Program-made: the position numbers and the translations under genes
In this document: positions 1 to 10,821 of the stretch, in pieces
How the letters are laid out: each line of letters begins with the position of its first letter
How positions within the stretch are numbered: position 1 is the first letter of the stretch
The notes under the pieces: model-generated
Database searches by the model: none
Told to the model about the DNA's origin: nothing
Seen by the model: the letters and a program-made list of their open reading frames with translations, nothing else
Origin: Halocafeteria seosinensis
Taxonomy: Eukaryota; Sar; Bigyra; Bicosoecida
Direction of reading: 5' to 3'
Assembly (NCBI GenBank): GCA_001687465.1
Contig: LVLI01000175.1
Location: 1-64,000, forward strand
Length of the DNA: 64,000 nt

Positions 1-2
1 TT

Positions 3-116
3 ACACTTGCGCAATCCACGAAATTCGCGTGGACCTTGGAAAAAGAAATAGAAACGAAGTTGTGGAATGAGGATCTTGCTGAGGGAGCGGAATCCTCAGC
101 GGATCAAGTCTCCTGA
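3..116 (+). CDS. Possible 3' end of a gene entering from the left edge
   Basis: A stop-free frame enters at the window edge and closes with TGA at 114-116. It encodes 37 residues with a charged composition (for example KFAWTLEKEIETKLW) that looks like an amphipathic helix followed by an acidic tail. Nothing identifies the protein, and a 37-codon open stretch can arise by chance. The call rests only on composition and on the gene-dense setting. It could equally be non-coding. Confidence 0.22.
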   Translation, partial: TLAQSTKFAWTLEKEIETKLWNEDLAEGAESSADQVS

Positions 117-1117
117 ACCTCAACTTCTTAATAGTGGCAGAAGTTCGCATATGTCATCATGCTTCCTGTTACAACTTGGTATCAACAGATGATACAATCT
201 AGTTTATTCCTGATGATTTGGCTTGTGAGAGTATTTCACTAGATGACCTGCGACGAATTTCGGATTACATGAAAAGCCGGTGCCAAAAACTCTCTCCGTA
301 GAAGGAGTGTTTCATGTTTGGTTTACGTCAGAGCAATAGTTCAGACTATTAGTAGCTGGCAATCCATTTTTGAGCGATTTCGAAAAATTGGGCTGGGTTC
401 AGTTTGTTAGTTCCGTTTCCATGCGGGATGAAGCAAAGTTGCCGGGTGGTGACCGTCGATAGGTTTGATACGCGGACAAGAATGACCAAGATAAGTTGCG
501 GAAATTCCGAAGCTCACAATTTTTAGGGGCGAAAACTGTGGGATTGGCTTCTTTGCCCGAATAAATGCTCCATGTCTTAAGTATGACTCAGTACCATTGG
601 TATGAGTGACATCCATCCGCTTTGGGCTTTGTGAATCACGGTTTGTGACCAGGATTCCCAGGAAACAACCTACATCTCGATAACGAATGCGAAAACCTCT
701 TGAACACAAGGTACAATTCGTTGTTCCACGTCAATGCAGTGCTCGTGCACAGAACAAGTTTTCGCTTTGTCAACCCCTGATCGCCTGATCTCAGGAATCG
801 AGTTGTCCAATGTACGTTGCTCGACAAGACACTCACTGTTGATGAATAAAATAATCAGACCTACTTGAGTGTACCGTACGCTATGTATCTAGGCCATCAT
901 CAAATATTGCTTCTGTTTCCTGAGTGAAACTTTACTCGCAGCACCTGGCTCAGCTGAGTTGTATGAAGGCAGGCCTCAATCAATAAAGTACAATGTCATG
1001 AGGCGTATGTATTGTCGTTAGTACAAATACAAATACCCAAAGTCAAAGGGAAGCCAATAATTGATTGTATATAAGCGTACAGTGTAGACAATAGATAGAG
1101 GTGGTAGTGGAGTAACA
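117..1117. other. Intergenic region, no convincing gene
   Basis: About 1 kb upstream of RER1. Short open frames occur on both strands, the longest being 100 codons at 407-709 on the minus strand, but none has a recognisable domain, splice-supported extension or biased composition. Around 220-300 the plus strand reads like decayed coding sequence (a run containing SLDDLRRISDYMKS) that is soon closed by stops. It may be a gene relic. Part of the stretch should hold the RER1 promoter. Confidence 0.5.
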
Positions 1118-1844
1118 ATGATGGAGGATGCAGATTTCAAAGAAAGCGTTAAAGCTTCTTTATTGAGGTATAATGACAGCGTTTCGTCTGACCAGGGGTA
1201 GGCCATTATACGTTCTTGTGGTGTGTGCTTGCAGGAAATACCAACATATTTTAGATCAGACGACAATATATCGAACGCCGCGATGGCTCTGTTTGTTGGG
1301 GTTACTGGCATTATTCGCCTACCGAATCTATGCCCTGGAAGGCTTCTTTATTGTCGCCTACGGCCTAGGCATCTACCTACTGAACAATTTCCTTGGGTTC
1401 TTGAGTCCCCAGGTATGACAGATCTCGTCGTTTGTTTGTGCTCCTTGCACTGATATCAGCGTATGTGGTAGATACAGACCGATCCGGAAACAGCAGGGCC
1501 CATTCTACCAACAAGAAACAGTGAAGAATACCGCCCCTTTCAAAGACAGATTCCAGAGTTTAGCTTCTGGTTGAGGGGCATGAAAGCCATACTCGTGTGC
1601 ATGTGCATGACGCTCTTTAGCGTTTTTGATATTCCTGTCTTTTGGCCAGTACTCGTCGCATATTTCCTGGTGCTCTTTGGATTCACCATGAAGAAACAGA
1701 TTGCGCATATGATCCGATACAGGTGAGTGTGCATTATTTGTCGTTTTGGGGAGCCACAGCATGGTTCATCTACCGATTATACCGTCCTTATTCATCCGCA
1801 GATACCTTCCTTTTGATTGGGGCAAGAAAAAATATATGGGGTAA
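1118..1844 (+). CDS. RER1: RER1, Golgi-to-ER retrieval receptor
   Basis: RER1 is a four-span membrane protein of the early Golgi. It returns escaped ER membrane proteins and unassembled subunits to the ER in COPI vesicles. Exons are 1118-1167, 1235-1412, 1478-1722 and 1802-1844, with GT-AG introns of 67, 65 and 79 bp. The joined frame gives 171 aa. Family hallmarks are visible in order: KYQHILDQTT, the first hydrophobic pair with AYGLGIYLLNNFLGFLSPQ, a TDPE linker, the RPFQRQIPEFSFW block, the second hydrophobic pair with FDIPVFWPVLVAY, and MKKQIAHMI before the C-terminal FDWGKKKY. The human protein is 196 aa, so this one is slightly short at the N-terminus. It is convergent with the GRASP gene, 117 bp away. 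Splice sites were placed from frame continuity and the family pattern. Confidence 0.93.
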
Positions 1845-1961
1845 CCCCCTCCGAAGACCCTTTTAGCGGATATTCGATGATCTTCCTTTGGCTATTGGGG
1901 TTTAAATGTACACTGAATGACGGAATATAAAGCTAGATCGGTACCTTATTGTCAGTGTGCG

Positions 1962-3674
1962 CTATTTCGAATGAGGAGCAGCAATAGGAGTCGCAGGTTT
2001 GTCAGGAGTGGAACTCCTATCGGGAGAGGGCGAAGCCAGCTGCTGCTCTTCCTCTGCCTCATCTTCAGATCCCACGGATTCTTCTTCCAATCCCACCAAC
2101 CACTCTCCAACAGAGCGGAACCAGCCTTTCTTAGAGGAATTTTGTGCTTCTTTCTTTGGTTCCGCCTTTCCCGTTGCCTCTGAGTCTTCCTGAGGAACAG
2201 TTTGCTTTTCTGTCGATCGTTCTGAGAATGTAACACTCTTTACCGGCTTTTTTCTCTTTTCTTGTTGCTCATGCGAATATTGCTCCGTGTCTCCGGAAGT
2301 CTTTCCCTCCTCTTTTACTTTCGTTGTCCACGTATTCTGAGAAGTTTGCTCTTCCCCAGTCAAGGAAGTTTCTGGTCTCCTTCCGTTGTTAATGGCCCGA
2401 GCTTCTAACCCTTCCCGGGGCAACTGTAATTCAACGCCTTTGTGTAATTTTGATATGTTATTTGAAGTGATAAATCGATCTAGCCATTCGTTTATACCAA
2501 GAGTATCGCGGTTCGGCAAGTGATGAAGCTTTCCCTGGGCCACTTGACACCCAAGGCCAGTTTGACCAGGCATCCATTCTCGTGTTGTAATAAATAAACT
2601 TTGTTCCCTAACAGCATCTCTTGATCTCGAATAAATGTAGAGAGTGACAGGTTCACCAGCTTTTTGGAATATATAGTCTCTGCAAAGGCGAAACCATTCA
2701 TAATCGACGTCATCAACCCAGCAGTTGCAACGAGCAGACATACGAAAATTCATCAACGCTTGAAAAACTAGCTTCCCGTGCTCCTAATATATAGTCATCT
2801 CCAGGAACAAGGCCAGCCATATCAGCAGGGCTCCCGTCCACGACGTGTGTCAAATGAAGCACACTCTCCGTATCTTCTTCGAAGTCACTGAACCGAACAT
2901 ACATGCCCAGTGTACCGACGCCACACCATTCGTGTGGTACCATTTCTACCGCTGCAAGACGAAGGAGACATTCCAATACCAAGCATTTTTGTATTTTGCA
3001 TTTATAGCATACTAAGAACATACCTCTGGTGCACTGGGTCTTGGTATTATAAACATCGAGTCTAACAGGATAGCCACAGTTATTCTTCAGTTCCTTCGCA
3101 AGCAGTTCATCGAATTGGGTCTGCATGACCACGAATCGCTATCTCAATATGCAAATATATCATACGAAATTCTTCTCCCTCGTTTGGGTACACATACCAA
3201 GTCCTTTCCATTTATCCTAACGACAACGTCCAAGAATGAAACGAGTTGGTGGTTTCCCGGCACATTGCTGTGCTGCGGTTCTTGAATTTCGTCTCTTGAG
3301 GATGAGGTCTCACCGTTTCCTTCTTCTTGTTGTGGCTGGTCTTGCTGCCCTTGATTAGGGTCTTCTTTAGCCCTGGTAGTATCATTTCCTTGTTGCGTAT
3401 ACGAAGCTCCTGGTGGAAACGATTTCAACAACTGTTTCTGAGCCAATGGTAGCTCACTAGATATGTGCTCCCGTAACCATGGGCGCAGACCGTGGTATCC
3501 CAAAGCGAGTAATCTTCCCTCTGTGCAGGGGCTGTTGGGTTGCACTGAAAGCACTCTATATCCTACAGGTAATGAAGGAGAAGGGACCAAGTTCGCCGGG
3601 TCCATCACAGTCTTTTGAAGCTCATCTACCTCTTGATCTTGTCCGCGGAGAAAGGTTCCAGTTGTATCCACCAT
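1962..3674 (-). CDS. GORASP: GRASP (Golgi reassembly stacking protein) with an insertion in PDZ1
   Basis: GRASP proteins tether Golgi cisternae through two N-terminal PDZ-like domains and act in unconventional secretion. Exons on the minus strand are 3674-3198, 3138-3024 (or starting at 3120), 2951-2744 and 2679-1962, giving about 500 aa. PDZ1 begins with GYRVLSVQPNSP and resumes with SFLDVVVRINGKDL. Between them lie roughly 100 residues rich in Gln, Glu and Ser that normal GRASPs lack. PDZ2 carries the typical WCGVGTLGMYVRF, SPADMAGLVPGDDYILGA and TGLGCQVAQG blocks. The tail is Ser/Pro/Lys-rich, as expected for the regulatory region. The usual Gly-2 myristoylation site is absent at the chosen start, so an extra 5' exon may be missing (an ATATAG acceptor lies just upstream of the ATG). 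Confidence 0.85.
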
Positions 3675-3949
3675 TTCTATATGGAATGCTTGTATCTCTG
3701 TCTGACCCTACAAACTTGCATATCAACCATATACGCCAAAAGAGCTCGACAAAGAGGGGAGCCTCTCAAGTGTGCGAAATGATTGCTTTATCTCGGGGAT
3801 GAGGAAGCATATCTCAAGTAAGTAAGCTATAGTATACAGAAAGAGTATTGAATTCAAATGTAATCTGACTTTTTAAATGAAGAGACCTCTGTTCTCCTTT
3901 TTTGTGATCTGTGCATTGAGCGGGCAATAGCAGAAAACAGAGGAGGAAG
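3675..3949. promoter_or_regulatory. Divergent promoter region between GRASP and TRAPPC13
   Basis: A 275-bp spacer separates two genes transcribed in opposite directions, so it must hold both 5' ends. I see no TATA box at a convincing distance from either start and no repeated operator-like element. It could also contain an upstream GRASP exon, which is not resolved. Confidence 0.4.
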
Positions 3950-5612
3950 ATGAGCTTTGCGAGCCCACATCCTCTCTCCATGAAGGGTATGTCGATTCAC
4001 ATCCTGCTTGCAATTAACCGTGTTCACTCAAGAATCGATGCAGTTATGCGGCTTTGTCAGCCGCAACAGACGAACGCCGTGGACTCGGTCCATACCTGCA
4101 GCTTGGCCGCAGGAGCACTCTTGGCAGGAGACAGTCTGGCCACATTAGCTCTACCACCAGATTTCGGGTACGATATTATACGCAGCAAGTTTTTGTTCAA
4201 GTAATGCACCTTACTCAGGAACTTTGAATTACCTCTCCTGCTGATGCAGCAAAATATGTGCCGGTCAAACGCTGACTTGCTATGTGGCCGTCAAGAACTT
4301 CTCAGCGTATCCGATTCCGAAACTGTGGATAACAGGAGAATTGGAGCAGGTGGATACGCAGAAGCGATTTCCTCTCGTTGATCGACGGGTAATTGATGGA
4401 CAGGCGGATAACATAAAACAAAACGAATCTCAGCGATTTGATGAAAGAGGATCGAGAGTAGTGGATATGCTGCATCCAGGAGAACATACCAATTTCATTA
4501 TCAGCCACTTATTGAAAGGAACTGGGGCGCATTGGTGTGTATTGTTGTTGTTGCAATGGATAATGCATGAACATAAAATTTTGTATGTGGTTAACTTGAT
4601 TGTGCTTTCCAGTTTACGGATCAACGCAAGGTACACAGAATTGGACGGAGGTCCCTCGCTCGTATATAAGCGGTCGTACCGCTTCAACGTTCAAAACGCA
4701 TTCAATATTGATTACTCTGTAGAGCAAACCATGACCAATGTAAGAACTGTCGACTGCTTCCTTTGATGTAGGCTCTGGTTGTTTATCAATACCCGTAGTG
4801 CAGAGCGATCCACACTCAACAGCCGCCAATATCGATGTCGTACTGGAAAATCAAACAGATTTTAACATGTGCATAAATGACATCGCAATGAAATGTGCAC
4901 CATTGTGTCGTGTTTCCGAAGACAACGATAGCGAGGAAGAGCAGACGGAATACCAGTTGCAAACATATGTGCTATCATCACGTAAGCGACTGTTGAAACC
5001 TGGGGCAACAATTCGCAAATCCTATTTTGCGCAACGAAAACTTGTATTACCCCATGAAAATTCGAATCCAAACGATGAAACACAAGCGTTCCAGTTAGCT
5101 CCACTTGATACTACGGAAGTGGGTAAGTCAGGAACTTGAATTGCATGTACCTCCGTTTATGTGCTTACGGTGGGCTTTCATGTTCAGGTCAAATTAATGT
5201 CGAATGGTCAACAAATCTCGGTGAAAAGGGAATGTGGACTTCTCCTTTGATCAAGTCGGACAAATTAATACCCGGAAACTGCCACTTGTGTGTTTCTTGT
5301 CCATCCTTTGTCGGCCCCGATAAAACTTGTGAAATTCAAGGGAGCCTGACTAACACAAGCCGGAGCCATCAAACACAATCGAGGTTTTTGGTCGAGATCC
5401 ATTCGTCGTCCGATGATGTCATGCTGGCAGGACCAGTTACGTTCCGCACTCCGTTCATGGTTGTGTGTGAAGTTGTTGAGTTCTCTTTGGCTGCGGTTAT
5501 CCTTAGTCCTGGAAGTCACACATTACGAGTAGACGTTTATGGAGAAAATATCCAAGGCGCCGTGGACCGAGGGCACCGTTTAGAGAGTAAGGAAATACCG
5601 CTCCCAAGCTGA
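3950..5612 (+). CDS. TRAPPC13: TRAPPC13, TRAPP complex subunit 13
   Basis: TRAPPC13 is a subunit of TRAPP complexes, which tether vesicles and activate Rab GTPases at the Golgi. Exons are 3950-3986, 4044-4167, 4250-4534, 4613-4739, 4804-5122 and 5188-5612. Introns are 57-82 bp and the product is 438 aa, close to the human length. Matches in family order: the N-terminal HPLSMKVMRL block, LALPPDFG followed by KICAGQTLTCYVAVKNFS (the LPQNFG..LGETF motif), the beta-rich middle with YKRSYRFNVQNAF (FRKFFKFQV in human), ANIDVVLENQT, and VEWSTNLGEKG (WKTNLGERG in human). Tiny exon 1 was chosen because it restores the conserved VMRL junction in phase 1. The gene is convergent with TMTC, with one base between the stop codons. 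Confidence 0.88.
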
Positions 5613-5613
5613 A

Positions 5614-8600
5614 TTAGAACCAAATTAGGGTCATTTGGCATCGTCCATGAAAGACTTTCAACCTGCTTTTGGCCGCTGCGCCTACGGCCCTACCGTGTTG
5701 GCCCGCCCAGTTCTGTACCGTGTGGTATACTTTTGCATCCGTCAAAGCGCTTAACATTTCGGAATAAATTTGCTTGGTGGCTTCGATTTCAGGTGTTGGT
5801 TTTTTTTCCGCCAATTCAATTGCCTTCCGAAGATATTTCACAGCTAACTCTGGATTCCCGTTGATAGCGGCAAGAGTTGCAGAATTTCCAAAGGCAGTAT
5901 GCCCCCCTGAGAAACGACAAAACAAAATCATTGTCCAAAGAACGTGTAATTTAAGCATCCTATTCTCACCATCGAACTGAATATCTCGGGCTTGCTCCAA
6001 CAATTCTTCTGCTATGACGATATTCCCATATCTCCTTGGCTCGGAGAGGATTCGCGTACACCTGAAGGAAGACCAGATTTGGACAGTACTTTCCGTGGAG
6101 CGATACTTAAGTGTCTTGTGCTTACGCTGCGTTTTGCGCCAAAGCGCCTCTCCAGGGGTGTTTCGGCTGAAGCATGTTCCCTGCTTGGGCATACAGTATT
6201 AGATACTCGGCCCGTTTGCTTTCCTCCTCGGTGGAAGCCCTGTCCCATAACAGCAACCCGAGGTTTCCCCAAAACTCATGCTTTTTGCCCATCTTGACTA
6301 TCTGAGGATACAAAACAAAATTCCTGAGACCTCTCAAACTTAAACTGGATGGGCTCTGCTTACAATTTCCAAATGTTTTAAAGATTTTTGGATACCATTT
6401 TCGAACTTGTCCGGAAATCTCCAGTATATTTGCGATAGCAGTATATGTGGTTCCGCAATTCCCTCCCTGTTAAGCCACCATAAAGATGGATTGGCTTTAC
6501 GGTAAACAAGGGAATAACCTTACCATTTGGTTGCCCTAAGCAACAGATCTTCTGCCTCTTTCAGTTTTGACTGGTACATATACTTAGCGCTGTACAGGAA
6601 TAGAATGGTCGGTGTGAGAGCAAAAACCAATGAGGCATGGGACTTACCCTAATCCATACATAGACATGAAGTTATCCTCCGGGTAGGTTTGCAAACTTGA
6701 CACCAATAGTGCTTCCTCCGTATACCATTCATTATTCCGCAACCACGTGCGCACAAAAAAATAAGTTAAGAGTGTCAATAGAATTGCTCTGCAAAGTAGA
6801 CTGGTGACCTGCTCTCTAACCAAACTTTGTTCTACGTTGCCATACTCTGCCTTGCAAAGCTCCCGCTTCGGCTTCGGCTGTGGTGGTAGAGTTTTACGAT
6901 GTCTCACTTGAGCTTTTGGGGTTTCAGCGAAACGCACTCTTGGGCCATGTGTAGCCTTCACTACGGGCTGCGTATCTATGACACCATTTTCTGTTCCCTC
7001 ATTTGTCGAATGGTTGTCTTGTATTTCAACCTCCTTTTCTTCGAGAATTACTTTTGTGGCCCATGAGCTATCCACCAAATAGCTGCTCAAGCTGTTACAG
7101 CTCTCTCGGATAATGTCTGGTAGGAGTATCACTGAAGCCATAGTAGGAATAAAAAGGGTACGTTCCGCTAGAACGAAGCCAACTTTGAGCAGAAGCTGTT
7201 CCAAGATTGCATAAGTACAGTAATTTTCACAGGAATGAACCGGACAAGGGTCCGTTACTTACGTGTGATGCCGGGAGATAGGACACTAAAATGAATCCCA
7301 AACAATAGAATATCCGGTCACGCTTGGAAATGACCTTATGAGTTCGATAGGTCAGGACACTGACCCGGGAGTTAATTGCTACCCGTATGAGTACGTATAG
7401 GCTCCACCACACCGCCAAGGTGAACATATTTCTGTAATCCCATGGAGACATTATTGCTTTAAGCGCATTGTGCTCATGCGAAAGGCGGACAGGAAAAAAC
7501 AGCATTGAGACTGCCAGCGCTTGTACGTAAGCCAAACTCATAAATCTCTGAAGAAATGTTGGTAGCTTGATGAGCGGGTTATGAACGTCTGGGGCAATCA
7601 GTTCATAACTGCGGTGTCATACAGAACATAGGCTCTACTACTGGATTTTTGTTACAACTTTACGCTTCAACGTACCCTCCGCTTAGAATTCGGATCCTGA
7701 TGATATAAGCTGTAATTGTTAGAGCGACCAGGCCAATGCAGTACGAGAAAGAAGTTCCCTTTAAAACATCCATTATTTGCTCGAAAAATCCCACGTTTCT
7801 AAGGGAGTTATTTGAACCCTGCGCATCGTTTCCATTCTCGTGACTTGGTTCCTTCTCCTTAGCATCTCTTGCAGGTGTTTCCGCGTAAACGACACTATTG
7901 AAGAGGATTTCACCAACCAATATCAACATCGGGGCAATAAGTGCGTTTTCTTTACAAAGGATGGAAAGCACGTATAGAACGATAATTCCTGTCATTGTCA
8001 GTAGCCTTCGAGGCCAGAAGCTTCTCCGTACCCTCCATTTCGTGAGCATGTTCTCTTTCGAGGACTCACTCACATCATCCATTCTTTCCCAGTCCTCCTC
8101 CGAAGGTGAAAGTACTATTACTTCCCTCAAACCAATATATATCGCTGTAAACACAAAGATACCACAAACTGTCTCAGCTCGGCTTGTCACGTTAGCTGTA
8201 ACTTCAGTATGCACTGGATGAAACGCGAAGCAGATTCCACTAATGATAATGCTGGTAAGTTCTGAGTGCAAAAGTCCGGCAACCAATACCACCATAAATG
8301 TGCATACCATATGGAAAAAGATATTTGTGCTGTGCCATATCCAAAATTTCGAAAACTCCCCTAACCATTTATTGAATTGAAATGTCAGTACAATCAGGGG
8401 ACGATAGGAGTGATGAGTCCACGTGAAGTTGGATCTGTCAAATATCTTATTTCCCCAGAAATCATGCGTAAATACATCCGAGAGAGGAGCGTTCAGAAAT
8501 ACATCTGGGTTCCCGACGACGGCAACTTTGTCATCGTACGTAAATTCAGCACTTAATGTATTCAGATACGGGAAAATACTGAGAAGGGAAATGATCCCAG

Positions 8601-8655
8601 CCCACAGTAGAATTCTTCTGTCCCTGCTACTCAAGTTCCCTACTATTTTCCCCAT
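5614..8655 (-). CDS. TMTC: TMTC-type O-mannosyltransferase with C-terminal TPRs
   Basis: TMTC proteins are polytopic ER enzymes of the GT-C fold that transfer O-linked mannose to luminal proteins such as cadherins. Eight exons on the minus strand: 8655-7676, 7608-7263, 7195-6648, 6589-6524, 6466-6364, 6301-6126, 6061-5970 and 5906-5614. Introns are 57-67 bp and the product is 867 aa. Residues 1-330 contain many membrane helices and the catalytic-loop signature EFTYDDKVAVVGNPDV, then THHSYRPL and FHPVHTEVTANVTSRAE. Exons 2 and 3 hold the DUF1736-type segment ending in LPASH, then VGFVLAERTLFIPTM. A basic, low-complexity insert follows (about residues 480-570). Exons 4-8 encode tetratricopeptide repeats such as QSKLKEAEDLLLRATKW and ELAVKYLRKAIELAEK. 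Which of the TMTC1-4 paralogues it matches best cannot be settled by eye. Confidence 0.9.
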
Positions 8656-9101
8656 GATTTTGCCCCGTACTCTTTTTATAAATAGATGCGTAGATCTAAG
8701 CTAAAATCTTACACCACATCCAATGCAACTCAATCTGTGTCAGCCACAGTCCAATGTGTCCAGTTGTCGTCAATTCTCGTTTGTTTACGGTAACCCTGAG
8801 CACAATTTTAGCCAAGCCATTGATACTACTACTTTATTTAGTGTATCAATTTATTGCATGGTTCACTTAGCCAGGCGTCCAGTCAACAAACACGTGCCTG
8901 GAGTTGGGCATAGACAGACAGGGAACTCCAATGAGCAGTTCATTGGCAGCTTCACAGGCCATGGCTAACGCATTGTGTTCAATAACACACATCTAAGTCT
9001 GTCTTGTCCCCTTTCTACCAGTATAGTGAGCTGTTCTCGTCTCAGTTACTCTCCTGTATTAGAAGAAGCTGTAGAATGACAAGGAGATAGAAATACTGGA
9101 C
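8656..9101. promoter_or_regulatory. Divergent promoter region between TMTC and the Cys-rich secreted protein gene
   Basis: A 446-bp spacer between two outward-facing genes. No open frame longer than about 80 codons, no repeat and no clear motif is seen, apart from AT-rich patches just upstream of the TMTC start. Confidence 0.4.
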
Positions 9102-9841
9102 ATGGCTGGCCAAATTAGGCTTCCTCTGTGGCTCGAGCTTACATTGTTAGCAACAATATGGGTTTATGGTCAAGCGGGTACGTTGTCCTTTAAGAATCAT
9201 TTCAAGGCTCTCAGGTTCTTATACAAAGCTTATTCCCTGCAGTAGAATGTGATGAGAATGCCTATCTCACTAGCGTCGACTACGAATATCGAGGTGTGAG
9301 AGCTCTAGGTGGAGCTGAAGGAGATGGCTACAACGGTGATTCCATGACTACGGAGGACCTCAGAAGGGCTCAAGATTTCACACAAGATGTCTTATTGAGA
9401 ACCGAGTATAAGTGTAAACAAGAGATCATTAAAATTGCTAGCGGAAACTTCGGACCGCCAAAAGCGTTCGAAGTCTTTGAGGCCGTTTGCAAAGGGGCAT
9501 GCCAGTCCTTTGCAGATCGCTATCAGCGAATAATCACAGCAGTTGATCCCCCCTGTGACTGTATTTCACTGCTGCAGCAGCAGAAGCATCAATTTTCCTG
9601 CTTCACTCCCACGGATTATCTATGCCGATTTAGCGGCCTCTGTTACAATTGGGAGGAATACCGGAATACAACCTGTGATGTCAACGCCTGCGGAAGATTC
9701 ATTGACGACGAAGGTGAGTGGCTCGCTGCTCGGAAAAAATGCGGACTAAGCTTTGCTCTTCCAAAGTTCAAAGTCGATATGGCCACTCTTACCCTTGCTC
9801 CCGTGGCTGTGTTGTTGCTCGGGCAACTCCGCGGCATGTAG
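9102..9841 (+). CDS. Secreted or surface-anchored Cys-rich protein, unknown family
   Basis: Two exons (9102-9177 and 9243-9841; 65-bp intron) encode 224 aa. The N-terminus is a clear signal peptide: a hydrophobic core LELTLLATIWVYGQA, with cleavage probably near residue 25. The mature part holds about 14 cysteines in an alternating pattern, including CDCISLLQQQ and several C-x3-C or C-x5-C spacings, which suggests a disulphide-bonded domain. The last 20 residues are hydrophobic (TLTLAPVAVLLLGQL), ending at the stop. This fits a GPI-anchor signal better than a full membrane helix with a cytoplasmic tail. I do not recognise the fold, so no function is claimed. It is convergent with the DUF1294 gene, leaving six bases between stop codons. 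The intron phase joins the signal peptide cleanly to the Cys-rich part. Confidence 0.72.
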
Positions 9842-9847
9842 ACAACC

Positions 9848-10501
9848 TCAACCTACAACCCAGAGGGCTACTGCCACCCATAGTGGGTTCAATATAGTCC
9901 AGGCTACAGCCCACTTTAGGTAACCAAATTTTGCAGACTGAGTACATGCAAGGACAGGGTAAGCATGTGGAGTTTCCGGGAGAAGAAACATAGGGAAATC
10001 TAGTTACCTTGTGTCGACAGAGTGCGATTCCAATCCATGACCCAATGACCCCTGAGAGCAACACATCAGCGGTATACACGGCATGGCGCACCAGCAATGC
10101 CGCTTGTTGCACGTACCAGTAGCAAAATGAATTGCCAAGAGCGATACTTCCTTTATCCGACGATACTCATTTCTTGCATAGCACTTATCCAAAGCGATCG
10201 CACAGAGTCCCCAGAGATTCATTAGAATGACATATACACCCAGCGTTAACTTCCACGTTAATGTGTCCTTCGTCGTAGCGTATACTATGCCGACGATGAT
10301 TGCTGCTAAGGGAAGTGTAAGCATCGCAATCCATGCTATTGTATAGCGCATGAAGCTCGCTTTCAGAGCACTCATTATGGCACCTCGTACTGCAGTTCTC
10401 CTCGAACTCCGTCCATTACGTCTCTGTTGGGAGCCTTTCGAAAAGTATGTGCCACTCGTTGATCCATTAGATGACCATGGGCTTCTTTTTTCCAAAGACA
10501 T
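9848..10501 (-). CDS. DUF1294-family small membrane protein
   Basis: DUF1294 proteins are small integral membrane proteins of unknown function, common in bacteria and occasional in algae. Exons 10501-10117, 10051-10008 and 9937-9848 (introns 65 and 70 bp) give 172 aa. The first ~45 residues are Arg/Ser/Gln-rich and could be a targeting or cytosolic segment. Two hydrophobic helices follow. The family signature is visible: YVILMNLWGLCAIALDKCYARN, then RRIKEVSLLAIHFATG, the short exon GVIGSWIGIALCRHK (the RHKT-type motif) and a last helix WAVAWTILNPLWVAVALW. The tiny 44-nt middle exon is needed to restore the RHK motif, which strongly supports the model. The basic N-terminal extension is absent from typical bacterial members. 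Confidence 0.78.
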
Positions 10502-10821
10502 ACTTCCACCATGTTGTGTCTCGCCGGTGAGCAGTAGGAAGTGTGTGTGTGCGGTTTTGGCGCGCGCGCTTTGAACTTTGAGCGTTCGGGGAATTGAATA
10601 GTTGAAGGCTATCTGGTGAGTGGTGCAGAAACAACTATCGGAATTTTGTTGTCAGATCTATGCTCTTGTGAGACACACCTTTTACTGATCGAGACATTGC
10701 TACGAAGCTAAATGTACCTGGCCCTTGTGAAAACTACCTAAATGTACCCGGCCCTGGTGGTAGCTGAACTGAGCTTGATTCTGCCATAACAACGGGACAC
10801 ATATGACAACACGGTAACAAA
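10502..10821. promoter_or_regulatory. Divergent promoter region, 320 bp
   Basis: This region separates the DUF1294 gene (minus) from the unknown gene at 10822 (plus). It contains a short GC-alternating patch (ggcgcgcgcgct near 10560) next to a tgtgtgtgtg run. A near-duplicate of about 20 bp, reading roughly ctaaatgtacctggccct and ctaaatgtacccggccct, occurs near 10708-10725 and 10738-10755. Its role is unknown. Confidence 0.4.

Noticed and set aside
407-709. 100-codon minus-strand frame near the left edge
   Set aside because: No domain, no splice continuity and random-looking composition; overlapping frames of similar length exist on the same stretch.
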